Shown: piece after piece, positions 34,457-42,695 of the stretch
How the letters are laid out: every line of letters starts with the position of its first letter
How positions within the stretch are numbered: the stretch's first letter is position 1
NCBI RefSeq assembly: GCF_039523035.1
Contig: NZ_BAAAEN010000008.1
Coordinates: 150,120-214,119 of the forward strand
DNA from: Pigmentiphaga daeguensis
Lineage (GTDB): Bacteria; Pseudomonadota; Gammaproteobacteria; Burkholderiales; Burkholderiaceae_B
Direction: 5' to 3'
DNA length: 64,000 bases
Notes under the pieces: model-generated
What the model was told of the DNA's origin: nothing
Databases searched by the model: none
What the model saw: the letters and a program-made list of their open reading frames with translations, nothing else
Translations under genes and position numbers: made by a program

Positions 34457-34510
34457 GGGATTCTCCTTTTCGCACTATTGAAGCCATGGATTGTCGAACC
34501 TGGCTCTAAT

Positions 34511-34555
34511 TTGCACCAGACGCCTGGACTGCAATTCTTGATTGCGCCAGACGCC
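34511..34555. promoter_or_regulatory. Direct-repeat operator candidate between the SDR and LysR genes
   Basis: TTGCACCAGACGCC (34511-34524) and TTGCGCCAGACGCC (34542-34555) differ at one base and start 31 bases apart, about three helical turns. They lie midway between the two divergent start codons, where an LTTR tetramer would bind. Confidence 0.55.
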
Positions 34556-34587
34556 ATACCTGGAAGGTTTTCGATTATGCTGGGCGC

Positions 34588-35547
34588 ATGACACGCGTCG
34601 ACCTCAACCTCCTTCCCGCGCTGGATGCATTGCTGAGTGAACGTAGCGTCACGGGGGCCGCCCGGCGACTGAAGCTCAGTGTTTCTGCAACGAGCCGTAC
34701 GCTCACTCGCCTGCGCGCGGTTACGGGCGATCGCCTGTTGCTGCAGGCTGGGCGCACGCTGGTGCTCACGCCATATGCAGAACAGCTGAGCCAGCGTCTC
34801 TCGGCGCTGACCCGCGAAGTAGAGGGGGTACTGAGTCGTACCGAGCATCAGTTCGACATTGCCTCCCTGGAACAACGCTTCACCCTGCGAGTGGGTGAAG
34901 GCTTTATCGACCTGCTTGGCGCGGCTTTGATGGACCGGATCCGCCGCACGGCACCCGGTGTGCAGCTTCGCTTCGCCCCCAAGCCGGACTGGAATGCTCA
35001 ACCGCTAAGGGAAGGCGCGATTGATCTGGAGATCGGCATCGTCAAAACTTCGGCACCCGAGGTACGTACGCGTTTGCTCTTCCGCGATCGCTATGTCGGC
35101 GTGTGCCGCATCGGCCATCCGCTTCTGAGTGAACGGAGCATCAGCGTGGAACAATGGGCCGCATACGACCATGTGATGACTTCACGTACCGGCGAAGCGG
35201 AAAGTTCGATTGACGCAGCCGTTGAACCGCCGAATGGGCGGCGGAAGGTGCGGATAGTGGTGCCGTCTTATACGAGCGCCATGCAGCTGGCTCGTCATTC
35301 GGACTTGCTGGCCGTTGTCCCGCATTCATGCGTCGGCAACTCCTTTGTGCCGGATTACGCGGCGGCCAATGGCTTACAGTGCTTCGAACTGCCCGTGCCC
35401 ATACCCGCTTTCAATATCTCGGCAATCTGGCATCCGCGCCTCGATCACGATCCGGCTCATTGCTGGTTTCGTGCCGAAGTGCTGGATCTCTGCCTGGAGG
35501 CTTATCCGCGAAATCTGCCTCAAGCTTCGCCGCCACTCCATCGCTAG
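34588..35547 (+). CDS. LysR-family transcriptional regulator
   Basis: This 319-residue LTTR begins MTRVDLNLLPALDALLSERS and has the HTH VTGAARRLKLSVSATSRTLT with the wing LLLQAGRTLVLTPYAEQL. The effector domain contains IDLEIGIVKTSAPEVRTRLL and DRYVGVCRIGHPLLS, resembling the NodD/SyrM-like branch. It is divergent from the SDR gene, which is its likely target, and a phytanoyl-CoA-dioxygenase-like gene follows on the same strand after 165 bases. Base composition is visibly less GC-rich than in the core genes nearby, which fits later acquisition. Confidence 0.92.
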   Translation: MTRVDLNLLPALDALLSERSVTGAARRLKLSVSATSRTLTRLRAVTGDRLLLQAGRTLVLTPYAEQLSQRLSALTREVEGVLSRTEHQFDIASLEQRFTLRVGEGFIDLLGAALMDRIRRTAPGVQLRFAPKPDWNAQPLREGAIDLEIGIVKTSAPEVRTRLLFRDRYVGVCRIGHPLLSERSISVEQWAAYDHVMTSRTGEAESSIDAAVEPPNGRRKVRIVVPSYTSAMQLARHSDLLAVVPHSCVGNSFVPDYAAANGLQCFELPVPIPAFNISAIWHPRLDHDPAHCWFRAEVLDLCLEAYPRNLPQASPPLHR

Positions 35548-35712
35548 TGTGGTCCACGCCAGTTGCGCGGCCAGCGGTCTGGGCGGAGGGCGATGCCATG
35601 TGTATCCTCGAAGCAGTCGAATAGACAGTGCATGGCCACAGGGCGGTACGCCGCTTTACCTGCATCGAGTGGCGGGAATGCGGACGTCGGTTCCTCCAAG
35701 GAATTCTTGCCA

Positions 35713-36405
35713 ATGAAAACTGCTCAAGCCGATTGCTTCGCCGATCAAGGCTACGTCCGGTTGGAGGGCTTTCATCCGCGCAAGCGGATGATGGCGGTCC
35801 GGCAGAAGCTGCTTGATGAACTCAAACGCGTGTTAGAGGGAAAGGGCATGCCTGCTTCGGTGCGCGGTCTGCCTGTCTTCCAGCAGATCGGCAAGCTGTC
35901 TTCGCTGGTCAGGCTGCCCGGCCTGCATGAATCGCTGGTTACGCGGGAATTGCTGGCCGAGGTGACGCGACTGGCCGGACGAGCGCCGAACCTGGTCCAG
36001 GATGTCGAACTGCTGCTGTCGCCGCCCCGTCAAGGCGACTGGACGCTGCAAGGTTTGAGCTGGCATGTGGACGTGGCGGCGAAGCCGCCAGGCCGCTTGC
36101 CGGGGATACAGGCATTCTTCCTGCTCGACGACGTGGCCAGCGGTGGTGGGGGAACGCTGGCACTGGCGGGCTCCCATCGTGTCGATATGCGGCCGGATGT
36201 GTCGTCATCCCGGTTGCGCCGGATATTGAGGACGGCGGAGGATCTGGAGCGCCAGCTTGACGACCTGGGGATCGGGATCGTCGAGATGTCCGGGCGCGCA
36301 GGCGATGTCTTTCTCATGGACATGCGCCTGCTGCACACCCCGTCGATCAATTCGACGCAGCAGGTGCGAATGATGGCGACATCTCGCTGCTTCGTCGATA
36401 CCTGA
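35713..36405 (+). CDS. Phytanoyl-CoA dioxygenase (PhyH)-like Fe(II)/2-oxoglutarate oxygenase
   Basis: This 230-residue protein has the facial-triad pattern of the Fe(II)/2OG oxygenase fold: His118-Val-Asp120 in LSWHVDVAAK, a distal His208 in DMRLLHTPSIN, and Arg219 placed to bind 2-oxoglutarate. The glycine-rich turn GGGGTLALAGSHR precedes the distal strand, as in PhyH proteins. I chose the ATG at 35713, preceded by AAGGAATT; open frame upstream lacks family similarity. It is in the same orientation as the LysR gene. The 165-base spacer shows no clear signal. The substrate is unknown. The DNA shares the lower G+C of its two neighbours. Confidence 0.8.
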   Translation: MKTAQADCFADQGYVRLEGFHPRKRMMAVRQKLLDELKRVLEGKGMPASVRGLPVFQQIGKLSSLVRLPGLHESLVTRELLAEVTRLAGRAPNLVQDVELLLSPPRQGDWTLQGLSWHVDVAAKPPGRLPGIQAFFLLDDVASGGGGTLALAGSHRVDMRPDVSSSRLRRILRTAEDLERQLDDLGIGIVEMSGRAGDVFLMDMRLLHTPSINSTQQVRMMATSRCFVDT

Positions 36406-36415
36406 TGCCGTGCGC

Positions 36416-37402
36416 CTACTCGATCTTGATATTGGCTTTCTGGATCACCTCGCCCCAGAGCCGATAGTCGTCCTTGATCATCTTCTCGAACGCGGCAGGC
36501 GGTCCGCCGAGCTTCTCGGCTCCCAGCGCCGCCAGCCGCTGCTTGAATTCCGGCGTCTCCATCACCTGGTTGATGGCCTGATTCAGTTTGGCGACGATGT
36601 TGTCCGGGGTGCCGGTACGCGCCACGATGCCGAACCACGAGTACAGCTCAAACCCCTTGATTCCCTGTTCATCCAGCGTGGGAACATCAGGAAATTGAGG
36701 CGACCGCTTCAACGCCGTCACGCCCAGCGACCGCAATCGCCCCGACTTCAGCAGCGGCTGCACCGAAAACTCGATATCGAAGTGGACAGGCACGTCTCCC
36801 GCCACCAGCGCGACGTTGGCCGGCGCCGAACCCCGGTAGGGGATGTGCTGCATCTCCACCCCGGTAACCTGCTTGAACCGCTCCGCGCCCAGGTGCGGCA
36901 TGGTGCCTGAACCGCCCGAGCCGTAGTTCATCCGTCCGCCTTCGCGCCTGGCCAGGGCGATCAGGTCCTGGATGCCCTTGCCCGGAAAGTCCGGCGCCAC
37001 GGCCACCTGGTGCGGGCTGCGGAAGACGCCGACCACGGCGCGGAAGTCGCGCACGGGTTCGAAGTTCATGGAGGGGTAGAGCCACTTGCCGGTGGAGATG
37101 ACGTTGCTGGCCATCAGCAGGGTGTGGCCGTCGGCGGGTTGGCCCAGCACGAATTCGCTGCCGACGATGGCGCCCGCGCCGGGCTTGTTTTCCACGACGA
37201 CGGGTTGCCCCAGTTCCTTGCCCAGGCCTTCGGCGATGGACCGCGCGGTGGTGTCCGAGGGGCCGCCGGCGGGGAAGGGCACGATGAGCCGGATGGGCTT
37301 GCTGGGATAGTCCTGCGCAGCCAGCGCGGGGAAGGCGCCGCCGGCCGTGGTGGCCGTCAGCAAGGCCGTGGCCAGTATCTTGCGTCGCACGATGTTCTGC
37401 AT
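36416..37402 (-). CDS. Bug-family substrate-binding protein
   Basis: This 328-residue periplasmic binding protein starts at the ATG at 37402 (MQNIVRRKILATALLTATTA), chosen for its AAGGAGA ribosome site; an upstream in-frame ATG gives six more residues. A signal peptide ends near FPALAAQ. The mature part has YPSKPIRLIVPFPAGGPSDT, GQPVVVENKPGAGAIVG and the GRMNYGSGGSGTMPHLGAER block typical of the family. It is the last gene of the IclR-linked flavoenzyme operon, 23 bases after an FAD oxidoreductase. It likely captures the carboxylate substrate of that pathway. No tctAB genes accompany it. Confidence 0.93.
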   Translation of the reverse strand: MQNIVRRKILATALLTATTAGGAFPALAAQDYPSKPIRLIVPFPAGGPSDTTARSIAEGLGKELGQPVVVENKPGAGAIVGSEFVLGQPADGHTLLMASNVISTGKWLYPSMNFEPVRDFRAVVGVFRSPHQVAVAPDFPGKGIQDLIALARREGGRMNYGSGGSGTMPHLGAERFKQVTGVEMQHIPYRGSAPANVALVAGDVPVHFDIEFSVQPLLKSGRLRSLGVTALKRSPQFPDVPTLDEQGIKGFELYSWFGIVARTGTPDNIVAKLNQAINQVMETPEFKQRLAALGAEKLGGPPAAFEKMIKDDYRLWGEVIQKANIKIE

Positions 37403-37425
37403 GGTTGTCTCCTTCTTCAATCGAT

Positions 37426-38805
37426 TCAGGCGGGGCGTGCCTGGACCGCGTTTTCATCGGCGGCGGCTACCGCCTCGTCGGCCGAGATCAAGGCGCCCTG
37501 GCTTCGCAGCACCTGGCGCAGCGTGTCGACGGCCGGGTTTTCCAGCGTGGCCTGGCCGCTGGCCGCGAGGGCGGCGTAGGCGCCGGCGGCATGGCCCAGG
37601 CACATGGCGGTGCCCATGTGGCGGGCACCGCCGTTGGCCTCGCGCGTGGCGGAGATGGCCCGGCCGGTCACGACGATGCCTTCGATGGACTGGGGCAGCA
37701 GGCAGGCGAGGGGGATCTCGAACGGCGCGGGCGGCATCCACAGGTCGACGCCGGTGCCGCCGGCTTCGTGCAGGTCCATGGGTCCGGCGCCCAGGGCGAC
37801 GGCGTCGGCAAAGCGCTTGCCGCCGACGATGTCTTCGGTCGTCAGGGTGTGTCGCCCGACGATGCGGCGCGTTTCGCGTATGCCTACGCGTTCGGCGATG
37901 CCGGCGAGCACGGATTTCTCGAAGCCCGGAACGTTTTCGCGCAGGAAGGGCACGATGGTCTTGATCTGCTGCCGTCCTACTTGCTCGGCCCGCGTCAGCT
38001 GCGCGCCGTCCAGGGCGTCGATGCCGTGGATGCGGCTCATCAGGCAGATGGCGTCGGTGTCGCCGGGCGTGCTGCAGAAGGACAGGCTTTCCCAGGCCAA
38101 TTGGCCGCGCCGCAGGCCGTCCAGGGCGATGGCGCGCTTGCGTTCGCGCGGGATGGCGCGGAAGGCGCGCACGTCCACGTTGGACATGCGGAACACCAGG
38201 GTCAGGGGCTGGCGCTTGTCGCGCAGTTCTGGCTCTTCGCCCACGTACGGGACGCCGGCCGCGGCGGCGATGACGGCATCGCCGGTGGCATCGACCAGCA
38301 TGCGCGAGCGCAGGGCGCGCCGGCCGGAGACGTTTTCCAGCAACAGGCCGGCCACGCGGCCGTCTTCCATCAGCGGCCCGACGACGCGCGAGTGCAGGAG
38401 CACGTCCACGCCGGCTTCGCGCGCCATGTCGTCGGCCACGATCTTGACGACCTCGGGGTTGAAGGGGAAGTTGATGATGGTGACGGGGTTGGCGCTGGCC
38501 TCGGCCAGGGTGTAGCGGCGAAAGCCGTCGCTGCCGCCGGCCGCCTCGATGCGCCGGGTGAGTTCGAAGCCTATGCCGCCCACGCAGCGCACGGTGCCGT
38601 TGAAGAGGCCGATGTATTGGGCGACCATGCCGGATGTGGCGGTACCGCCCAGGCAGCCGGCGCGTTCGACCAGCGCCACGCGGGCGCCGCCGCGGGCCGC
38701 CGCGACCGCGGCGATCAGGCCGGAAGCGCCGCCGCCCGCGACGATGACGTCGTAATGGTCGAGTACGGGCGTGTTCAGGGTTTCGGCAATGACCGAAGCA
38801 TTCAT
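37426..38805 (-). CDS. FAD-dependent oxidoreductase (FAD_oxidored/pfam12831-like)
   Basis: This 459-residue flavoenzyme has the N-terminal dinucleotide motif YDVIVAGGGASGLIAAVAAA followed by RGGARVALVERAGCLGG. A second typical block is RMLVDATGDAVIAAAAGVPY. The C-terminal part includes GIVVTGRAISATREANGGAR, then HMGTAMCLGHAAGAYAALAA, as in related FAD-dependent oxidoreductases. It resembles the product of 41246-42595 throughout (shared LNTPV start and LACLLPQSIEG/LRTLLPAGVEG region), so the two are paralogues. It lies 18 bases after another flavoenzyme gene and 23 bases before a Bug gene. Reaction unknown; oxidation of a hydroxy or unsaturated acid is a guess. Confidence 0.88.
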   Translation of the reverse strand: MNASVIAETLNTPVLDHYDVIVAGGGASGLIAAVAAARGGARVALVERAGCLGGTATSGMVAQYIGLFNGTVRCVGGIGFELTRRIEAAGGSDGFRRYTLAEASANPVTIINFPFNPEVVKIVADDMAREAGVDVLLHSRVVGPLMEDGRVAGLLLENVSGRRALRSRMLVDATGDAVIAAAAGVPYVGEEPELRDKRQPLTLVFRMSNVDVRAFRAIPRERKRAIALDGLRRGQLAWESLSFCSTPGDTDAICLMSRIHGIDALDGAQLTRAEQVGRQQIKTIVPFLRENVPGFEKSVLAGIAERVGIRETRRIVGRHTLTTEDIVGGKRFADAVALGAGPMDLHEAGGTGVDLWMPPAPFEIPLACLLPQSIEGIVVTGRAISATREANGGARHMGTAMCLGHAAGAYAALAASGQATLENPAVDTLRQVLRSQGALISADEAVAAADENAVQARPA

Positions 38806-38823
38806 GTCGTGTCTCCTTGCGGA

Positions 38824-40242
38824 TCAGAAGGGCAGCGGCTCGGTCCAGCGGAGCTGCTTGGGGCTTATGCCTTCGCGGATGGCGCGCGCGGCGGCATGGC
38901 CGGCCACTTCGCCGGTCTGGCAGCACCAGGGGAAATTGCGCATGACCATGAAGATGGTCTCGAAGGTGAAGGACAGCGAGGCGCCGGTCAGCAGCAGGTT
39001 GTCGACTTCCTTGGGCAGGAAGCAGCGGTAGGGCACCTCGAAGGTGTATTTCGCGTACTGGTCCCAGAAGAAGGTCTTGGTCATGGGACGCGTCACGGCG
39101 TCGGGGAAGCGTCGCTCTTCCCGCGCGTCGTCGATGGAGAAGACGTATTCGCCGATGGGGTGGCGGCCATCCCGCACGCCCACGTAGCGGCCGACATGGG
39201 AGATGAAGGCGTCCTGGAAGCCCGGCGCGTATTTGCGCAGGAAGGCGGCCTCGGCATCGATCAGCCGGCGCAGTTCGCGCTTGGCGCGGAAGGCGTGCTC
39301 GGCATCGTCGTCCATGTGCAGCGCCCATTCGTAGGGCACGTTCTGCCACAGGATGAAGGTGCCCGGGCCCTGGATGGGGCTCATGTCGACGGTCGGATGG
39401 CCGATGTAGTGATCGCCGTAGACGCCCTGGTCGGCCAGGCGTGGACGATACAGTTCGGGCGGGATGTCGCCGGCCGCGCGGGCCGCGTTGATCAGCTTGC
39501 TCAGGGCCGGATCGTTTTCGCGCTTCTGGTAGGCGGCGGTCTGCGCGAAATCGATGCCGCTCATGATCCACAGCAGGCCGCCGGGTATGGGGCGCGCCTG
39601 GGCGTCCGTGGTCACGGTCTCGGGCTGGCGTCCGCCGCCGCGCACGTAGGGGGCGCCGGCGCGCGCCACGACTTCGGCGGTGCCGCTGCCTTCCACGAAG
39701 ACTCGGCCGCGGATGGCCTGACGACCTTGAACGGTTTCGATGATGGCGTGGGTAATGCGGCGTTGCCCGCCGTCGGGCTGCATCTCGACGTCCACGAAGG
39801 CGGCGCCGTAGATGGCGTGCACGCCGGCCTCGTCCAGCATGCGCAGCATGATGTTGCCGGCGGCATCCGGATTGAAGGAGGCGCGGCGGAAGGGCGAGCC
39901 CGGCTCCAGGTAGTAGTCGTAGTGGGACAGCGCATTGCCGGCCCAGTCGGGCAGTTCCTTCTCGGTGGCGGTGTAGATGGCGCCTGCCGCCGCGAAGCGC
40001 TCCATCAGCTCGGTATGGATGCCGCCTACGCCCGTGTTGGCGGCGCCCTGGAGCCCCGAGGTATGGACGCCGCCGGGCATGTCGAATTTCTCGACGATGA
40101 TCACGCTGCAACCCTCGCGGCGCGCGCGTAGCGCCGCCGCGAAGCCGCCCGGCCCCGCGCCGATGACGACGACGTCCGCTTCCCCGATGACCGGCACGCC
40201 CCGGGCGGTGCGGCCCAGGGGCTGGATGCTACTGCTGTTCAA
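38824..40242 (-). CDS. FAD-dependent oxidoreductase
   Basis: This 472-residue flavoenzyme has the FAD motif VVVIGAGPGGFAAALRARRE followed by CSVIIVEKFDMPGGVHTSGL, and the late VEGSGTAEVVARAGAPYVRG. It ends with LLLTGASLSFTFETIFMVMR followed by NFPWCCQTGEVAGHAAARA. It belongs to the same broad flavoenzyme family as its two neighbours but is more diverged. Spacings of 18 bases to the genes on both sides show one operon. Aromatic residues are frequent in the middle (WALHMDDDAEHAFRAKREL), without a recognisable substrate motif. The substrate is unknown. Confidence 0.87.
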   Translation of the reverse strand: MNSSSIQPLGRTARGVPVIGEADVVVIGAGPGGFAAALRARREGCSVIIVEKFDMPGGVHTSGLQGAANTGVGGIHTELMERFAAAGAIYTATEKELPDWAGNALSHYDYYLEPGSPFRRASFNPDAAGNIMLRMLDEAGVHAIYGAAFVDVEMQPDGGQRRITHAIIETVQGRQAIRGRVFVEGSGTAEVVARAGAPYVRGGGRQPETVTTDAQARPIPGGLLWIMSGIDFAQTAAYQKRENDPALSKLINAARAAGDIPPELYRPRLADQGVYGDHYIGHPTVDMSPIQGPGTFILWQNVPYEWALHMDDDAEHAFRAKRELRRLIDAEAAFLRKYAPGFQDAFISHVGRYVGVRDGRHPIGEYVFSIDDAREERRFPDAVTRPMTKTFFWDQYAKYTFEVPYRCFLPKEVDNLLLTGASLSFTFETIFMVMRNFPWCCQTGEVAGHAAARAIREGISPKQLRWTEPLPF

Positions 40243-40260
40243 CTCACATTCTCCCTATCG

Positions 40261-41226
40261 CTATTCGGCGGTGATCTTGTTGTCGACGATCACCGGTTTC
40301 CAGCGCGCCAGTTCTTCCTGCATGAAGGCCTTGAATTGCGCGGGCGTGCCCGGCGCGGGCTCCATCAGTTGCTGGCGCAGCAGTTCGACTACCTGGGGCT
40401 GGCGCAGCACCTCGCCGATCGCGGCGCTGATGCGTCCGGCCAGCGCGGCGGGCATGCCGCCGGGTGCGACGAACCCCATCCAGGCGCTGCCGACGATGTC
40501 CGGGTAGAACTCGCGCAAGGCCGGCACCTCGGGCAGCAGCGCTGCGCGCTCGGCGGTGGAGACCGCGATCGGCACTACCTTGTCGCCGCGCACCTGGGCC
40601 ATGGTGGCCTGTGCGGGCAGGCAGCCCATCTGCACCTCGTTGGTCATCACGGCGGTGGTGGCCTGCACGGCGCCGGCGTACATCACCGGAACGATCTGCG
40701 TGCCGCTCTTGTTGGCGAGCAGCGTCATGACCAGGTGGCCCAGCGAGCCGTTGCCCACGTACGAGTAGTTGTATTTGCCGGGATTCTTTTTCAGGACGTC
40801 GATGAGCTCGGGCAGCGTCTTGACGCCCAGTTCCCGGGATGCGATCAACAGGCAGGGCTGGTGCACGCCCAGCGTCAAGGGCGTGAGGTCCTTGGCCGGG
40901 TCGTAGGCCATGCGCTTGTAGAGCAGGGGGTTGTGGACCAGCGGGCCGGCGATGCTGACGCCGAAAGTGCTGCCGTCCGGGTGCGCGCGGGCGACCAGCG
41001 TGGTGCCTATCATGCCGCCGGCGCCGGGCCGGGAGTCGACGATGAAGGGCGTGCCGTACTTCTTCTGCAGGCCCTCGGCGACGACCCGCGCCACGGTATC
41101 GGTGGTCGTGCCGGCGCTGAAGGGGTTGATCACCGTGGTGGCGCGGCTGGGCCAGTCCTGGGCGGCCGCCGCGGTGGCGGTGGCCAGCAGCGCCAGGCAG
41201 GCGATGGCTTGTCGTGTTTTTTTCAT
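40261..41226 (-). CDS. Bug-family substrate-binding protein
   Basis: This 321-residue periplasmic protein starts at the ATG at 41226 (MKKTRQAIACLALLATATAA), with signal cleavage near AAAAQD. The mature protein shows WPSRATTVINPFSAGTTTDT, YGTPFIVDSRPGAGGMIG, and the internal NKSGTQIVPVMYAGAVQATT block. It is placed between FAD oxidoreductase genes with 18-19 base gaps. It is clearly divergent from the second Bug protein of the same operon, so the pair may recognise two different substrates. The permease partner is not in the window. Confidence 0.92.
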   Translation of the reverse strand: MKKTRQAIACLALLATATAAAAQDWPSRATTVINPFSAGTTTDTVARVVAEGLQKKYGTPFIVDSRPGAGGMIGTTLVARAHPDGSTFGVSIAGPLVHNPLLYKRMAYDPAKDLTPLTLGVHQPCLLIASRELGVKTLPELIDVLKKNPGKYNYSYVGNGSLGHLVMTLLANKSGTQIVPVMYAGAVQATTAVMTNEVQMGCLPAQATMAQVRGDKVVPIAVSTAERAALLPEVPALREFYPDIVGSAWMGFVAPGGMPAALAGRISAAIGEVLRQPQVVELLRQQLMEPAPGTPAQFKAFMQEELARWKPVIVDNKITAE

Positions 41227-41245
41227 GGATGTCTCCGGGGAAATC

Positions 41246-42595
41246 TCAGGCGGGCGGGTTCTGGCGGACGACCTGTTCGCGGCGGAAAAGCGCATGGTCC
41301 TGCGCCAGGCGGTGCTGCACTTGCGAGACCGGCACGTCCGAGGGAGGGCGGCTGCCGGCCGCGGCGATGGCGCCCAACGTGCCGACCGCCTGCCCCATCG
41401 CCATGGAGGTCGCCATGTGGCGCGCGCCGGCCATGGCCTCGCGGGTCGCGCTCAAGGTGCGGCCGCACACCAGCAGGCCCTCCACGCCTGCGGGCAGCAG
41501 CGTGCGCAGCGGTATCTCGAAGGGTTGGGGCGGCGCATACAGGCGGATGCCGGTGCCGCCCGGCTGGTGGCGGTCCATGGGGCCGGCGCCCAGGGCGATG
41601 GAGTCCTCGAAGCCGCGAGCCTGCATGATGTCTTCTTCGCTGAGCGTGTATCGCCCTTCGATGCGGCGCGTCTCGCGCACGCCCACGCGTTCGGCGACAT
41701 CGGCCAGGATGGCGTGCTCGAAGCCGGGGATCTCGCGCCGCAGGAATCCCACGATGCTGGCGATCTGCCGGCGGCCTTCCTGCTCGGCGCGCGACGCGTC
41801 GCGGGCATCCAGCGCATCGATGTCCTGGATGCGGCTCATCAGGCAGATGGCGTCGGTGCCGCCGGGCGTGCTGACGAAGGACAGGCTTTCCCAGAACAGT
41901 TCGCCGCGCCGCAAGCCATCCAGTACCCGGGCACGGCGTTCGTCGGAAGGCACCGCCCGGAAGCGCGCCACGTCCACGTTCGACAGGCGGAAGGACAGGG
42001 TGCAGGGCTGGCGCTCGCCGCCATCGTCCTGGAACGGGACGCCCGCGCTGGCGCATACCAGCGCATCGCCGGAGGCATCCACCACCACCGGCGCGAGCAG
42101 GGCCAGGCGTCCCTGCACGGACTCGACCGTCACACCGCTGATGGCGCCGTCCCGTACCAGTGCGCGCGCGAAGCTCGTGTGCAGCAGTACCTCCGCGCCC
42201 GCTTCGCTGACGGCGCCGTCCAGCACCCATTTGACCGTCTCGGGGTTGAAGGGCAGCACGCGCAGCGGGAACGGCGTGCCGGCTGCCTCGCCCATCACGT
42301 AGCGGTGGAAGCCGTCCGAGCCGCCGGCGGCCTGCACGCGCTCGGCCAGCTCGAACGGGATGCCGCCTACCACGCGCGTTTCGCCGTGGAAGAAGGCGAC
42401 CCATTGCGCCACGAGATTGGCGGTGGCGGCGCCGCCCAGGCAGCCTCCGCGCTCGACCAGCAGCGTGCGCGCGCCGGTGCGCGCCGCGGCGATGGCGGCC
42501 ACGGTGCCGGAGGCGCCGCCGCCGACGACGATGACGTCATAGCGGCCCGCGACGGGCGTGTTCAGGGTTTCCTGGATGGTGTCGGATGGCGGCAT
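41246..42595 (-). CDS. FAD-dependent oxidoreductase (paralogue of 37426-38805)
   Basis: This 449-residue flavoenzyme is the first structural gene after the IclR regulator. The FAD site is YDVIVVGGGASGTVAAIAAA, then LLVERGGCLGGAATANLVAQ. A second block reads PVVVDASGDALVCASAGVPF, and near the end comes EGLLVCGRTLSATREAMAGA followed by RHMATSMAMGQAVGTLGAIA. The start MPPSDTIQETLNTPVAGRYD aligns with the paralogue two genes downstream. Duplication with divergence is likely. Its promoter is expected in the 86-base spacer at 42596-42681, beside the palindrome at the iclR stop codon. Confidence 0.88.
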   Translation of the reverse strand: MPPSDTIQETLNTPVAGRYDVIVVGGGASGTVAAIAAARTGARTLLVERGGCLGGAATANLVAQWVAFFHGETRVVGGIPFELAERVQAAGGSDGFHRYVMGEAAGTPFPLRVLPFNPETVKWVLDGAVSEAGAEVLLHTSFARALVRDGAISGVTVESVQGRLALLAPVVVDASGDALVCASAGVPFQDDGGERQPCTLSFRLSNVDVARFRAVPSDERRARVLDGLRRGELFWESLSFVSTPGGTDAICLMSRIQDIDALDARDASRAEQEGRRQIASIVGFLRREIPGFEHAILADVAERVGVRETRRIEGRYTLSEEDIMQARGFEDSIALGAGPMDRHQPGGTGIRLYAPPQPFEIPLRTLLPAGVEGLLVCGRTLSATREAMAGARHMATSMAMGQAVGTLGAIAAAGSRPPSDVPVSQVQHRLAQDHALFRREQVVRQNPPA

Positions 42596-42675
42596 GCATG
42601 TCTCCCGGGCGCCCTGTGCGGGTGCCTCCTGTCATGCCGTGCAGTGTTGCGCTCAGCGCCGCTTGCCGCCAGACG

Positions 42676-42695
42676 GTGTTCTCATATGTGAACAC
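42676..42695. promoter_or_regulatory. Near-perfect palindrome, candidate IclR operator
   Basis: GTGTTC (42676-42681) and GAACAC (42690-42695) flank T-CATATG-T, giving a 20-base palindrome broken only at the two T positions. It overlaps the TGA of the iclR-type gene and lies about 80 bases ahead of the first flavoenzyme ATG, a suitable position for control of the operon. Confidence 0.6.

Noticed and set aside
33743..36405. The lower-G+C block as a prophage or integrated island with attachment sites
   Set aside because: No integrase, tRNA gene or flanking direct repeats were seen; only composition differs.
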